DNA of 32,555 nucleotides from Bacillota bacterium (lineage in GTDB: Bacteria; Bacillota; Sulfobacillia; DUSP01; JBFMCS01): positions 1 through 32,555 of the forward strand of contig JBFMCS010000038.1 of the NCBI GenBank assembly GCA_040754315.1, read 5' to 3'. The translations under genes and the position numbers were made by a program. Each line of letters opens with the position of its first letter. The first letter of the stretch is position 1. Positions 1 through 8,474 of this stretch are shown here, one piece after another. A model generated the notes under the pieces. It saw nothing but the letters and a program-made list of their open reading frames with translations, ran no database searches and was not told the origin of the DNA.

Positions 1-127
1 TGCGTCTTATCAGTCTGTCTAATTATACCATCAAAGCAAGCGTAGCGCAAGCAAAAAACCGCGATTTAACGCGGCTTTTCAAAGAGTTTCTTCGCAAAAT
101 CAAACTACTGTTCTGTTAAACTCGGGG
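1..127 (-). mobile_element. Outer end of an IS1634-like insertion sequence (left copy)
   Basis: These 127 bases are the reverse complement of 32254-32380, without gaps and with one difference noticed (C at 75, where the other copy implies T). In the right copy this stretch is the upstream end of an IS with a transposase start just inside it. The left copy therefore reads leftward, and its transposase start would lie about 18 bases beyond the window edge. The segment carries, on the minus strand, the same -10 (complement of 22-27), -35 (complement of 45-50) and a hairpin flanked by A and T tracts (54-79). Similarity stops after base 127, which I take as the element boundary. No target duplication can be judged, because only one end is visible. 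Confidence 0.8.
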
Positions 128-152
128 GGAGGGAGATCTATCTCCCTCCCCC
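125..152. repeat. Perfect 13-base inverted repeat at the IS boundary
   Basis: Arms 125-137 and 140-152 are exactly complementary (G-rich left, C-rich right) with only CT between them, so a folded RNA would open a few pairs to form a loop. It has no T-tract, so it is a poor intrinsic terminator. It begins at the G run that ends the IS. It could be the terminator stem of whatever gene lay upstream before the IS arrived, or part of another mobile end. From 153 to 240 I recognise nothing. Confidence 0.6.
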
Positions 153-240
153 TGGCTTCGCGTACGCCCGGCACGCTTAGATTGGGAGTGAAGGTCTCCG
201 GTGGGAGTGGGTAGCATTATAGGTGAGTGATTGCGGGAGG

Positions 241-269
241 TTCACAAGCGCCACGCCGTCTGCTATAAT
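241..269 (+). promoter_or_regulatory. Sigma-A promoter for rpmE
   Basis: A -35 box TTCACA (241-246, 5 of 6 to consensus) and a perfect -10 box TATAAT (264-269) are separated by 17 bases. Transcription should start near 276, giving a leader of about 40 bases before rpmE. It is downstream of the IS end, so rpmE does not depend on the lost upstream context. Confidence 0.85.
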
Positions 270-317
270 TAATAGCGTTCGAGATGACACGGGATTTTTT
301 TAGACGAGGTGACGCAG

Positions 318-521
318 TTGAAGAAGGACATACACCCAAAGTACGTGAGGACCACAGTTACTTGCGCCTGCGGCGCATCCTATGGCACCGGTTCCACCAA
401 GAAGGACCTTAAGGTAGAGATTTGCTCCCGTTGCCACCCATTCTTCACTGGGGTTCAGAAGATCATTGACACGGGAGGCCGTGTGGAGAAGTTCAAGACC
501 AAGTACGGAATGACGGACTAA
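318..521 (+). CDS. rpmE: 50S ribosomal protein L31 (bL31), zinc-binding form
   Basis: This is a small protein of the large ribosomal subunit that bridges toward the 30S head. It opens with MKKDIHPKY, the usual bL31 start, and carries the CxC...CxxC zinc ligands (Cys16, Cys18, Cys36, Cys39), so it is the C+ form that holds zinc rather than the Cys-free replacement. I place the start at TTG 318, because GAGGTGAC at 306-313 is a strong Shine-Dalgarno with proper spacing to it; an in-frame GTG at 309 lies inside that signal. The length of 67 codons fits the family. It has its own promoter upstream and terminator downstream, so it is essentially monocistronic. The position before prfA matches the Bacillus order. 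Confidence 0.95.
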   Translation: MKKDIHPKYVRTTVTCACGASYGTGSTKKDLKVEICSRCHPFFTGVQKIIDTGGRVEKFKTKYGMTD

Positions 522-542
522 CCCACAATGGCATTGAACAAG

Positions 543-568
543 AGCAGAGCCCCAGGGCTCTGCTTTTT
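543..568 (+). terminator. Intrinsic terminator after rpmE
   Basis: A perfect 10-base inverted repeat (543-552 with 555-564) is followed by a run of Ts (564-568), only 21 bases after the rpmE stop. This is a textbook rho-independent terminator. The next gene starts 19 bases later, so it is either read by leak-through or has its own start point. Confidence 0.9.
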
Positions 569-586
569 GTAAAGGGCGGTGTTCTG

Positions 587-1471
587 GTGAGCATCAAGAA
601 CTACGGTGGCCAAGCCGTCATTGAAGGTGTGATGATCCGGGGACCGGAGGGATTCAACATAGCTGTCAGGGGCCCCAACGGGGACATCGTCACCCGCCGG
701 GAGGACCGGGTGCCCTGGACCAAGCGCTGGCCCTTCCTGGGCTGGCCCTTTGTGAGAGGTCCCGTTGCCCTGGCGGAGACGGTCTCCCTGGGCGTGCATG
801 CGCTGCTGTACTCGGCCAACGCGGCACTGGGAGAAGACGAAGAGGTATCCACCCGGGACATGGTGCTGGCTGTTTTAGTCGCAGTAGCCCTGGCTGTGGG
901 CTTGTTCATGGTGGCCCCTACCTTGGTGGCGTCCTTTCTGCGCCAGTTCTTCCCTGCCCGGACTCTCTGGCTGAACGTGGCAGAGGGGCTCATAAGGGTT
1001 GCCTTTGTCGTAGGCTACATAGTAACAATATCCCGTATGAAGGACATACAGCGAGTCCTGGAGTACCATGGCGCTGAGCACAAGGTGATCAATGCCCTGG
1101 AAGACGGCGGCTCCATGGACGTGACAACGGCGGCCAAGTACCCCCGGCTGCACCCCCGCTGCGGGACGAGTTTCCTCCTCCTGGTGGCGGTGGTTAGCAT
1201 CTTCCTGTTCTCCTTCTTTGGCTGGCCCGGCGTGATCCAGCGCATCCTGTTACGCATAGCCATGCTCCCAGTAGTATCGGGAGTGGCCTATGAGATCATC
1301 AAGCTGTCTGGCCGGATCCGCCCTGGCTCACCGTTACGGTGGGTGCTGGCGCCCGGGATGTGGCTCCAGTCCCTGACCACAAGAGAACCCGATACTGGCC
1401 AAGTCGAAGTTGCGCTCGCGGCCCTCTCAGGCCTAATGGAGGAGCATCAAGGGGGTGGGATTGATGGATGA
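587..1471 (+). CDS. yqhQ: DUF1385 family membrane protein (YqhQ-like)
   Basis: This is a conserved membrane protein of unknown biochemical role found widely in Firmicutes, often beside rpmE and prfA. The N-terminal [13 protein letters not shown] motif is the family hallmark. A first hydrophobic region spans roughly residues 90-115, a second lies around 130-150, and a longer pair around 195-240. Between them are the conserved motifs YHGAEHK (near 160) and HPRCGTSF (near 190), whose His, Glu and Cys residues look like metal ligands and suggest an enzyme, though no activity is established here. The start is GTG 587 with GGGCGGTG just upstream. The gene overlaps prfA by 8 bases, so the two are translationally linked. 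The symbol follows B. subtilis naming and is tentative. Confidence 0.88.
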   Translation: MSIKNYGGQAVIEGVMIRGPEGFNIAVRGPNGDIVTRREDRVPWTKRWPFLGWPFVRGPVALAETVSLGVHALLYSANAALGEDEEVSTRDMVLAVLVAVALAVGLFMVAPTLVASFLRQFFPARTLWLNVAEGLIRVAFVVGYIVTISRMKDIQRVLEYHGAEHKVINALEDGGSMDVTTAAKYPRLHPRCGTSFLLLVAVVSIFLFSFFGWPGVIQRILLRIAMLPVVSGVAYEIIKLSGRIRPGSPLRWVLAPGMWLQSLTTREPDTGQVEVALAALSGLMEEHQGGGIDG

Positions 1472-2537
1472 CCGGTTACGCGTGGCAGAGGAGCGATATG
1501 ACGAGCTCTCACGCCTCCTGGCCGATCCCGCTACTGAGAAGAGTTCCTCGGAGATCCAGGCTTATGCCAGGGAAATCTCCCACCTGGAGGATATGGTCTT
1601 GAAGTATCGCGAGTACAAGAAGGTCATCGAGGAAATCCAGGAGGCCAAGTACCTCTTGAAAGGGGCCGACGCCGATTTCCGGGCCATGGTGGAAGAGGAG
1701 ATAGAGGCCCTGGCGGACCGCCGGGATTGCCTTCAGCGGGAGCTCAGGGTCATGCTGCTTCCCCGGGACCCCAATGATGACAAGAACGTAGTTATGGAGA
1801 TCCGGGCGGGGACGGGAGGCAACGAGGCGGGGCTCTTCGCTTCGGACCTTTATCGCATGTACGTGCGCTACGCAGAGCGTTCGGGATGGAGGACGGAGGT
1901 CATGACCGCCAATATGACGGACATTGGCGGCATCAAGGAAATAGTCTTTGTCGTGGAAGGCAAGGGGGCATACAGCCGCCTCAAGTACGAGAGCGGTGTC
2001 CACAGGGTACAACGCATTCCAGTCACGGAGTCAAGCGGCAGGATCCATACATCAGCTGCCACTGTGGCGGTGTTGCCCGAGGCAGAAGAGGTAGACGTCG
2101 ATATCGATCCTGAGGACCTTAGGATAGATACCTACTGTTCCAGCGGGCCAGGGGGTCAGAGCGTCAACACAACATACTCAGCAATCCGGATTACCCACCT
2201 TCCCACCGGGCTTGTGGTTACGTGCCAGGATGAGAAGTCCCAGCACAAGAACCGGGACAAGGCCATGAGGGTGCTCAGGGCCAGGCTACTCCACATGGCC
2301 GAAGAGGCTCAGCACCAGGAACAAGCCGAAGCCCGCCGTTCCCAGGTCGGTACAGGCGACCGTTCCGAGAGGATACGGACGTACAACTTCCCGCAGGCCA
2401 GGGTCACCGACCACAGGATAGGGCTGACACTGCACAGGCTTGACAGCGTCCTGGACGGCGATATCCTGGCCATAATCGATGCCCTCATGGCTGCGGACGA
2501 GTCTGCCAGGCTTCAGATGGCGGAGGGTAAGGCATGA
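1464..2537 (+). CDS. prfA: Peptide chain release factor 1
   Basis: RF1 reads UAA and UAG stop codons and releases the finished peptide. The GGQ catalytic motif lies around residues 230-232 within a [12 protein letters not shown] context. The stop-codon-reading tripeptide is P-V-T ([13 protein letters not shown]), of the PxT type that marks RF1 rather than the SPF of RF2. The length of 357 residues is normal. I chose ATG 1464 because GGGGGTGG at 1451-1458 is spaced 5 bases from it; in-frame GTG 1455 falls inside that signal. The gene overlaps prmC by 4 bases (ATGA), as usual for this pair, since PrmC methylates the GGQ glutamine of RF1. Confidence 0.97.
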   Translation: MDDRLRVAEERYDELSRLLADPATEKSSSEIQAYAREISHLEDMVLKYREYKKVIEEIQEAKYLLKGADADFRAMVEEEIEALADRRDCLQRELRVMLLPRDPNDDKNVVMEIRAGTGGNEAGLFASDLYRMYVRYAERSGWRTEVMTANMTDIGGIKEIVFVVEGKGAYSRLKYESGVHRVQRIPVTESSGRIHTSAATVAVLPEAEEVDVDIDPEDLRIDTYCSSGPGGQSVNTTYSAIRITHLPTGLVVTCQDEKSQHKNRDKAMRVLRARLLHMAEEAQHQEQAEARRSQVGTGDRSERIRTYNFPQARVTDHRIGLTLHRLDSVLDGDILAIIDALMAADESARLQMAEGKA

Positions 2538-3379
2538 GCGAAACCCTGAGCGTGCGGGAAGCCCTGGCCAAAGGGAGGGACCTTCTCAGCGATGGGGGGG
2601 TTGAGGATCCCGCCAGGGATGCCCTCCTGCTGCTGGGTAGTGTGACCCAGGCGGACCCCTACCGCCTGTGGGTGGATGGTGGATGGCTGTCCGAGCCCCG
2701 GCTCTCTCACTTCTGGGGGGTGCTGGAGGAGAGGGCCCACCGTATTCCCCTCCAGTACCTCACCGGGACACAGGAATTCATGTCCCTGGCCTTCCGCGTG
2801 GACCAGCGCGTGCTAATACCTCGGCCGGAAACGGAAATCCTGGTAGAGGAGGCGTTGCGGCTTGCCCAGTTCAGGGAAGGCCCCGTGGTCGTAGACGTTG
2901 GCACGGGGAGCGGGGCAATCGCCGTATCCGTTGCCTACTACTGTCCCTGTGCCCGTGTGTATGCAACCGACATATCCCTGGGGGCCCTGGATGTTGCCAG
3001 GAATAACGCAAAGGCCCACGGAATTGATATCGTGTTCCTTCAAGGGGACCTGCTGGCACCAGTGGTTCTCAAGGCAGACCTCATCCTGGCCAACCTCCCC
3101 TACGTAGCCACAGGGGATCTGGAAGGGATCCAGCCAGAGGTGCAGTACGAACCAAGGCTGGCATTGGATGGGGGACCTGACGGGCTTGATCTGGTCAGAA
3201 GGCTTCTTGACCAGGCGCCGGGCAAGATTAAGACCGGCGGCTACCTTATCCTTGAGGTGGCCCCTGGCGAGGCCGCCCTGGCTCAAGACTACCTGGAGAG
3301 CACCGGGGAGTTCCAAGGAGTCCGTGTGGTGAACGACTACTCGCACAGGCCGCGAGTTCTTGTGGCAAGGAGAGATTGA
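2534..3379 (+). CDS. prmC: Release factor glutamine N5-methyltransferase (PrmC/HemK)
   Basis: PrmC transfers a methyl group from S-adenosylmethionine to the glutamine of the release-factor GGQ motif. The N-terminal helical domain (about 1-90) binds the release factor. The Rossmann domain shows the SAM-binding motif [14 protein letters not shown] (around residue 120) and an acidic D at the end of strand 2 (YATDIS). The substrate-glutamine motif, normally NPPY, reads N-L-P-Y here (residues 187-190), a change inside the most conserved part of the family. The length of 281 residues and the position, overlapping prfA by 4 bases, leave little doubt about identity. It ends 4 bases before the next start. 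Confidence 0.95.
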   Translation: MSETLSVREALAKGRDLLSDGGVEDPARDALLLLGSVTQADPYRLWVDGGWLSEPRLSHFWGVLEERAHRIPLQYLTGTQEFMSLAFRVDQRVLIPRPETEILVEEALRLAQFREGPVVVDVGTGSGAIAVSVAYYCPCARVYATDISLGALDVARNNAKAHGIDIVFLQGDLLAPVVLKADLILANLPYVATGDLEGIQPEVQYEPRLALDGGPDGLDLVRRLLDQAPGKIKTGGYLILEVAPGEAALAQDYLESTGEFQGVRVVNDYSHRPRVLVARRD

Positions 3380-3383
3380 TCTC

Positions 3384-4913
3384 ATGTACAAGGTGAAGAC
3401 CCGTCTCTTCATGACCGATCCATTGAATCCTGGGCCTGAGCTGGACGAGCCTGCCAGGCTGCTCCGGGACGGTGGGCTGGTGGCCTTTCCCACAGAGACA
3501 GTCTACGGGCTTGGCGCGGCGGCTAGAGACGCCCGGGCCATTCACAGGATGTATGAGGCCAAGGGACGGCCCGCCGACAACCCAACCATAGTCCATGTAT
3601 CTTCTCCCGGCGATGTGGAGCCGCTTGTGCAGCAGGTCAAGCCGGTCCACGCCCGTCTCATCGAACGCTTCTGGCCAGGGCCCCTCACACTCATATTCAA
3701 CAGGAGTTCCAGGGTGCCCCCTGTGGTGTCATCAGGCCTGGACACCGTTGCGGTCAGAATGCCCAGGCACAGGGTGGCCCTGGAGCTCATAGCCAGGGCT
3801 AGCGTGCCCGTGGCTGCTCCCAGCGCCAACCTCTCTGGTCGTCCCAGCCCTACCACGGCCCGTCACGTCCTTGATGACCTCGACGGGAGAATTGACGCTG
3901 TTGTGGACGGGGGCCCGGCCGGGGTGGGGGTGGAGTCGACGGTCCTGGATCTCACCGGTCAAGTCCCTGTGATCCTGCGGCCCGGCGGAGTCACCAGGGA
4001 GGCGCTCCAGGAGTTCCTGGGGGAAGTAGAGGTGGCGCCCGGGATACTGGAGGGCGGTGCCGGCTACTGGGGTGTGCCCGCATCCCCCGGGATGAAGTAC
4101 CGCCACTACGCGCCCAGGGCGGAGCTCTGGCTGGTGGAGGGACCCAGAGAGGCCCAGGTGGCCAGGATAAAGAAGATCCTCAGGGACTTGCACGCAAAGG
4201 GGCTCAAGGTAGGTGTGCTCGCCCACCGCGAGACTGCCCACTCGTATGATGCCTTTCAGGTAGTGACCATGGGTAGCTGGGACAGGCCAGACGAGGTGGC
4301 TTCCCAGCTCTTCGCAGCCCTGCGCCAAATTGATGCCTCATGCCCTGACATGATAGTTGCTGAGGGTATGGTGACATCCGGAATGGGTCTGGCTGTGATG
4401 AACCGGCTGAGGAAGGCTGCCACCCGAAGGTGTAACGCAGGCGCTTCCCGCGTGGTTCTCCTGGTATGTACCGGGAACACCTGCCGAAGCAGCATGGCTC
4501 AGGTGATACTGGAGCGGATCCTCCAGGAAAGAGGGCTGGCAGGCTACACGCTGGTCTCCGCTGGCGTATCCGCCTTTGACGGCACACCGGCGACTGCCGG
4601 CGCCGTTTCGGCTGTGGCGGAGATGGGACTGGACTTGTCAGGCCACAGGGCCAGGCGCCTGCAGTGGGACATGGTGGACTGGGCCGACCTCATCATCACC
4701 ATGACAGCAGAGCAGAGAGACAGGGTCCTGCAGCAGTTCCCCGAGGCACGGGGCAAGACCCATGTCCTCCGGGAGTACGTGGGGTTATCCGGTGACGTCC
4801 AGGATCCCTGGAGTTCTGATGCAGAGACATACAGGAGAACCGCTCAGGAAATCAGAAGTGCCCTTGAGCGGCTGGTTGATATCCTGGCTGGGGAGACTGG
4901 TCCAGGGGGGTGA
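3384..4913 (+). CDS. Fused threonylcarbamoyl-AMP synthase (TsaC/Sua5) - low-molecular-weight protein arginine phosphatase (YwlE-like)
   Basis: Two proteins that are separate genes (ywlC and ywlE) in B. subtilis are one 509-residue chain here. Residues about 15-345 form a full Sua5: the YrdC domain with FPTETVYGLG and KGRPADNP, the PSANLSG motif, then the linker and Sua5 C-terminal domain (KYRHYAP onward). It makes the threonylcarbamoyl-AMP used for the t6A37 modification of tRNA. Residues about 355-500 form a phosphatase with the CTGNTCRS P-loop (Cys362 nucleophile, Arg368) and the general acid Asp474 in a DPW motif. Threonine at the fifth P-loop position (Thr366) matches Thr11 of YwlE, which selects phosphoarginine, so arginine phosphatase is more likely than tyrosine phosphatase. 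The reading frame is continuous through the junction. The start is ATG 3384, with AAGGAG at 3367-3372. Confidence 0.92.
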   Translation: MYKVKTRLFMTDPLNPGPELDEPARLLRDGGLVAFPTETVYGLGAAARDARAIHRMYEAKGRPADNPTIVHVSSPGDVEPLVQQVKPVHARLIERFWPGPLTLIFNRSSRVPPVVSSGLDTVAVRMPRHRVALELIARASVPVAAPSANLSGRPSPTTARHVLDDLDGRIDAVVDGGPAGVGVESTVLDLTGQVPVILRPGGVTREALQEFLGEVEVAPGILEGGAGYWGVPASPGMKYRHYAPRAELWLVEGPREAQVARIKKILRDLHAKGLKVGVLAHRETAHSYDAFQVVTMGSWDRPDEVASQLFAALRQIDASCPDMIVAEGMVTSGMGLAVMNRLRKAATRRCNAGASRVVLLVCTGNTCRSSMAQVILERILQERGLAGYTLVSAGVSAFDGTPATAGAVSAVAEMGLDLSGHRARRLQWDMVDWADLIITMTAEQRDRVLQQFPEARGKTHVLREYVGLSGDVQDPWSSDAETYRRTAQEIRSALERLVDILAGETGPGG

Positions 4914-4920
4914 AGATGAC

Positions 4921-5370
4921 GTGAGAGTGGCCCTGGGGGCAGACCACGCCGGGTTTGAAATGAAGCAGGTGTTCAAGGAGCGTTTGCGTGAGAAAGGGGT
5001 ACAGGTTCTGGACTATGGAACCTCTTGCTGCGAGAGCGTGGACTACCCCGATATCGCCCTCCCAGTGGCACGGGCGGTTGCCACGGGGGAGGCAGACCGG
5101 GGAGTGCTGATATGCGGCACAGGGATAGGGATGTCCATTGCAGCAAACAAGGTTCGTGGTGTGCGCGCTGCCCTCTGCCATGATGTGTTCTCTGCAAGGG
5201 TCACGCGGGAACACAACGATGCCAATGTCCTCTGTATGGGGGCCAGGGTCATTGGCCCCGGCCTTGCCCTGGAGATACTGGAGACGTGGCTGGGAACGGG
5301 TTTCTCCGGGGGCCGGCATGTATCCCGTGTCAAGAAGGTTACACAATTGGACGACCTGCGAGACCAGTAG
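4921..5370 (+). CDS. rpiB: Ribose-5-phosphate isomerase B
   Basis: RpiB interconverts ribose 5-phosphate and ribulose 5-phosphate in the non-oxidative pentose phosphate pathway, supplying ribose for PRPP and nucleotides. The protein starts MRVALGADHAGFEMK, has the catalytic cysteine at residue 65 in LICGTGIGMSIAANK, and the HNDANVLCMGAR segment that carries the catalytic histidine. The length of 149 residues is typical. GTG 4921 is chosen because the GGGGTGA stretch overlapping the previous stop is well spaced from it and the family start fits. The gene follows the ywlE-like domain as ywlF does in B. subtilis. The glyA gene found next in Bacillus is absent. Confidence 0.95.
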   Translation: MRVALGADHAGFEMKQVFKERLREKGVQVLDYGTSCCESVDYPDIALPVARAVATGEADRGVLICGTGIGMSIAANKVRGVRAALCHDVFSARVTREHNDANVLCMGARVIGPGLALEILETWLGTGFSGGRHVSRVKKVTQLDDLRDQ

Positions 5371-5433
5371 CTAGGGCATGGCCGCGGCCGGCCCGCACAA
5401 GGCAGCCATGCCGTAAAGACAGGGGGAGTAGAC

Positions 5434-6072
5434 ATGGGAGAGCCGGCCAGAGTCCAGGTTGTGGAGCATCCCCTTGTCCAGCACAAGGTGGCCTACCTGA
5501 GGAACGCGGGTACTGGTGTCAAGGAATTCAGGGAACTGGTGTCAGAACTCAGCATGCTTCTCGCCTACGAGGTTACGCGTAAGATGCCTTTGACCCCCGT
5601 AAGCGTCCGGACCCCCCTGGAGGCCACTCAGTGCCACGTTGTCAGTGGCAAGAAGGTGGCGGTAGTGGCCATTCTCAGGGCGGGCCTTGGGATGGTGGAT
5701 GGCATTCTCAGGCTGGTTCCCATGGCGAAGGTCGGGCACATTGGGCTGTACCGTGACCCGGATACGCTGAAGCCCCAGGAGTACTACTGCAATCTCCCCG
5801 GGGACTTGGCCGAACGAGAGGTCTTACTGGTGGATCCCATGCTCGCTACCGGGGGCTCGATGGTACGGGCGCTAGACCTTCTAGAGAAACACGGTGCCGG
5901 GGCCATCAAGGTGGTGTGCATCATTGCCGCTCCTGAGGGTGTTGCCGTGGTGGAGCAACGCCATCCCGATGTGGAGATATTCACTGCTGCACTGGACAGG
6001 GAACTGAACTCTCACGGTTACATACTCCCTGGCCTTGGCGATGCCGGGGATAGGCTATTTGGGACCAAGTAG
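5434..6072 (+). CDS. upp: Uracil phosphoribosyltransferase
   Basis: This enzyme salvages uracil by joining it to PRPP to give UMP. The 212-residue chain begins with the typical pattern ([13 protein letters not shown]) and contains the PRPP-binding loop [13 protein letters not shown] near residues 130-142 and the uracil-binding [10 protein letters not shown] at the C-terminus. The ATG at 5434 follows an AGGGGGAG Shine-Dalgarno. It stands 63 bases after rpiB and 10 bases before the deaminase gene, as part of a pyrimidine-centred run. Confidence 0.97.
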   Translation: MGEPARVQVVEHPLVQHKVAYLRNAGTGVKEFRELVSELSMLLAYEVTRKMPLTPVSVRTPLEATQCHVVSGKKVAVVAILRAGLGMVDGILRLVPMAKVGHIGLYRDPDTLKPQEYYCNLPGDLAEREVLLVDPMLATGGSMVRALDLLEKHGAGAIKVVCIIAAPEGVAVVEQRHPDVEIFTAALDRELNSHGYILPGLGDAGDRLFGTK

Positions 6073-6082
6073 AGGTGTGGCC

Positions 6083-6553
6083 ATGACAAGCGACCAGAGA
6101 CCCGGTTGGGATGAGTACTTCATGGAGGTTGCCCAGGTCGTGGCGAAGAGGTCGACCTGCCTCAGGCGCCACGTGGGGGCCATCATCGTCAAGGACAAGC
6201 GTATACTCGCCACAGGCTATAACGGGGCACCCTCGGGCATGGCTCACTGTCTCGAGGTGGGCTGCCTCAGGGAGAGGCTTCAGATACCCTCGGGTGAGCG
6301 CCAGGAGCTCTGCAGGGGGCTTCACGGGGAGCAGAACGCGATAATCCAGGCATCCCTCTATGGGTTCAGTGTGGAGGGGGCCACCTTGTACACCACTACA
6401 GAGCCCTGCATCACCTGCGCCAAGATGATAATCAACGCGGGGCTGCGCAGGGTGGTATACATGAAGGAATACCCGGACACCCTTGCCAGGCAGATGCTGC
6501 AGGAGGCAGGGGTTGAGTGCTCCAGGATAGAGCGGGAGGAAGCAGGTAGATGA
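6083..6553 (+). CDS. comEB: dCMP deaminase (ComEB family)
   Basis: A zinc-dependent deaminase that converts dCMP to dUMP, the precursor of dTMP. The zinc and catalytic signature is complete: H-x-E in LHGEQNAI and PCxxC in [11 protein letters not shown]. The N-terminal GYNGAPSG loop is the nucleotide-binding element of dCMP/CMP deaminases. The length of 156 residues is normal. The start is ATG 6083, because GAGGTG lies a few bases upstream. The stop overlaps the next gene by 4 bases, which ties it to the MazG-like protein. In B. subtilis the homologue is in the late competence operon, but the name implies nothing about DNA uptake here. Confidence 0.93.
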   Translation: MTSDQRPGWDEYFMEVAQVVAKRSTCLRRHVGAIIVKDKRILATGYNGAPSGMAHCLEVGCLRERLQIPSGERQELCRGLHGEQNAIIQASLYGFSVEGATLYTTTEPCITCAKMIINAGLRRVVYMKEYPDTLARQMLQEAGVECSRIEREEAGR

Positions 6554-6891
6554 AGAGGCCGGACAGCAAGACCATCGCGCTTCCCCGCCTCAACAACCTG
6601 AGGCCAACGCTGGAATCCACAGCGCTGAAGCTCATGGAGGAAGCGGGCGAGCTGGGTGCTGCCATAGGACGTTTCCGGGGCTATGACCGGTCATCTGAAG
6701 GAAAGACTCAAGAGGCCGAAAGGGCCCTGGCCAGGGGGGTGGCCCGGGAGCTCTTGGATGTCGCCCAGACAGCAGTCACCATGATGTTTGTCCTGGAGGA
6801 ACAGCATGGAGTGACAGTTGAGGAGACGCTGAGCCAGCACATACGGAAACTGGTAGACAAGGAATACCTGAAGATAGATGAGGGGCTGTGA
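6550..6891 (+). CDS. MazG-like nucleotide pyrophosphohydrolase
   Basis: This 113-residue, all-alpha protein has the MazG metal site: EEAGE at about 33-37 and ELLDVAQ at about 70-76, the paired ExxE and ExxD helices that coordinate magnesium. Such proteins hydrolyse nucleoside triphosphates to monophosphates plus pyrophosphate. Being translationally coupled to dCMP deaminase and downstream of upp, it could supply dCMP from dCTP or remove unwanted pyrimidine nucleotides. The substrate is inference only, as the family is broad. It ends the operon; a 0.5 kb non-coding gap follows. Confidence 0.8.
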   Translation: MKRPDSKTIALPRLNNLRPTLESTALKLMEEAGELGAAIGRFRGYDRSSEGKTQEAERALARGVARELLDVAQTAVTMMFVLEEQHGVTVEETLSQHIRKLVDKEYLKIDEGL

Positions 6892-7423
6892 GGCTAGGGC
6901 TGCAAGTTATATTCGCGCCCAGGATCCCGGTGGTAAACGGCACGCGTCGAGCGGAGCCTTCCCGTCATCAAACCCTAACACAATAAAGAGCCACCCTAAA
7001 GCCAGCCGTGTCCTGTAGTGTCGCCTAGATGTGCTCCTTGGGGTGTACCTAGCAGAGTCTACTCATCCCCATGATCTCGTAACAGTGTCTTGCGTTCCTG
7101 GGCAGGCAGTGAGTAGCCTTAATTGGAGACATAATACGGTGTGCAGGGGAAGGGCCCAGGGTGCGGGCGTCTCGCCTCAGGGCCAATTGAGCTGGCTGTC
7201 ACTGCCAGCCGGGAGCGGGAGCCACTGGTGAGTCCTTCCGATCACAGACTCCAGGCACGGTGCCGGGCCACGGAGGCAGCAGGGCCCTGCTCCCTTTCTT
7301 CGCGGATGTATACCCGGTTGGGCCAGTACTGGGCCAGATGGGCCAGCACGTGTGGTTGACAGAAGTTTACATAGGATATACAATGTTGGCGTTACCAGTA
7401 ATACCGACGGGGGGTAGTGCCCC
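6892..7423 (+). other. Intergenic region of about 530 bases
   Basis: No convincing gene is visible on either strand: possible short frames lack family resemblance and Shine-Dalgarno support. It holds a consensus promoter near its right end (7356-7384), a small perfect hairpin around 7191-7210 (GCTGGC with GCCAGC) and no clear terminator after the MazG-like gene. The leader between the promoter and tagO is short (about 35 bases), which leaves the first 460 bases unexplained. Confidence 0.6.
7356..7384 (+). promoter_or_regulatory. Consensus sigma-A promoter for tagO-wecB (and possibly the ATPase operon)
   Basis: A perfect TTGACA (7356-7361), a 17-base spacer and TACAAT (7379-7384, 5 of 6) give one of the strongest promoter matches in the window. 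Transcription should begin near 7391, about 33 bases before the GTG of tagO. No obvious terminator lies between here and the ATPase genes, so read-through into them is possible. Confidence 0.87.
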
Positions 7424-8473
7424 GTGCCCACTTTTGTCAGGGCGTTGCTCTTCGCCCTGCTGGTCAGTATCGCCGTCACCCCTATCATTGGGTGGCTTGC
7501 CCTGAAGACCGGCGCACTGGTGAGACCCGTATCCCGGAGCATACACTCTAGGCCTGTCCCCCACATGGGGGGGCTGGCCATCTTCATGGCATTCGTTGCG
7601 TCCGCCCTCTTATGGGGACGGGCACCTGTGCTGGAGACATGGGGCGTGTTGCTGGGCGGTCTAGCCATGGTGCTCCTCGGGACAATCGATGACTTCAAGA
7701 CACTCTCACCCAGGCTGAAACTCTTTGGACAAGTAGTCATTGCAGTGCTGGTGGCACTGTTCTTTGACCTGAGGATCATCTTCGTCACAAACCCGTTAAC
7801 CGGTGGTTACATACTCCTGGGAGCCTGGGGTATCCCCCTTACGGTGCTTTGGATGGTGGCCATGGTAAACGTGATGAACTTGGTTGACGGGCTTGACGGC
7901 TTGGCTGCGGGCATATCCACCATAGCCTCCCTCACTCTGTTGATGGTGGCATTCAAGGCGGGGCAGACCCATGTCATGATCCTGGCGGCTGCACTGGCTG
8001 GCAGCACGCTGGGTTTTCTTCCCTACAACTTCAACCCGGCTAAGATATTCATGGGTGACTCAGGAGCCATGTTCCTAGGCTTCACGCTGGCTGCGGTGGC
8101 GGTAGAGGGCACCCTGAAGAGTGCTGCAACCCTGGCTCTGGCTGTTCCCGTGCTCACGTTGGGCCTGCCCATATTCGATACGGCCTTCGCCATCGTGAGG
8201 CGCGTTGCCAACGGCCGTTCCATATCCGAGGCCGACCGGGGGCACCTGCATCACCGGCTCCTGGAGAGGGGTCTCACCCAGAGGCGTGCGTGTCTTGTGA
8301 TGTACAGCATCAGTGCCTGTTTGAGCGGTTCCGCCCTCCTCCTGATATCCAACCCCCAGGCGGCGGTGGGAGCCCTGCCGGTGGTCTTCATAGCTCTATA
8401 CCTGGTGGGACTGAGAGCAGGCCTGCTAGGCCTGCGTGATGACAAAGACAAGCATAGATGTGAAGGTCGGTAG
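7424..8473 (+). CDS. tagO: Undecaprenyl-phosphate N-acetylglucosaminyl 1-phosphate transferase (TagO/WecA family)
   Basis: This integral membrane enzyme moves GlcNAc-1-phosphate from UDP-GlcNAc to undecaprenyl phosphate, the first step of teichoic-acid-like wall polymers. The family motifs are in order: the PHMGG loop near residue 48, the Mg2+-binding DDFKTLSPRLKLFGQ near 88, NVMNLVDGLDGLAAG near 150, KIFMGDSGAMFLG near 207 and HLHHRLLERG near 273. About ten hydrophobic segments span the 349 residues. GTG 7424 follows GGGGGGTAG at a usable distance. wecB starts just after its stop, consistent with one transcript. MraY is excluded because the HLHHRL motif and DD context are of the TagO/WecA type. 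Confidence 0.92.
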   Translation: MPTFVRALLFALLVSIAVTPIIGWLALKTGALVRPVSRSIHSRPVPHMGGLAIFMAFVASALLWGRAPVLETWGVLLGGLAMVLLGTIDDFKTLSPRLKLFGQVVIAVLVALFFDLRIIFVTNPLTGGYILLGAWGIPLTVLWMVAMVNVMNLVDGLDGLAAGISTIASLTLLMVAFKAGQTHVMILAAALAGSTLGFLPYNFNPAKIFMGDSGAMFLGFTLAAVAVEGTLKSAATLALAVPVLTLGLPIFDTAFAIVRRVANGRSISEADRGHLHHRLLERGLTQRRACLVMYSISACLSGSALLLISNPQAAVGALPVVFIALYLVGLRAGLLGLRDDKDKHRCEGR

Positions 8474-8474
8474 G

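Noticed and set aside
587-799. Open frames on the minus strand across the DUF1385 gene (518-799, 601-993) and similar antisense frames throughout
   Set aside because: They lie fully opposite genes with clear family motifs, show no domain pattern, and have biased composition typical of antisense shadows of GC-rich coding sequence.
7031-7359. Short plus-strand frames in the 6892-7423 gap
   Set aside because: No ribosome site, no recognisable family, composition unlike neighbouring proteins, and they overlap a strong promoter at 7356-7384.
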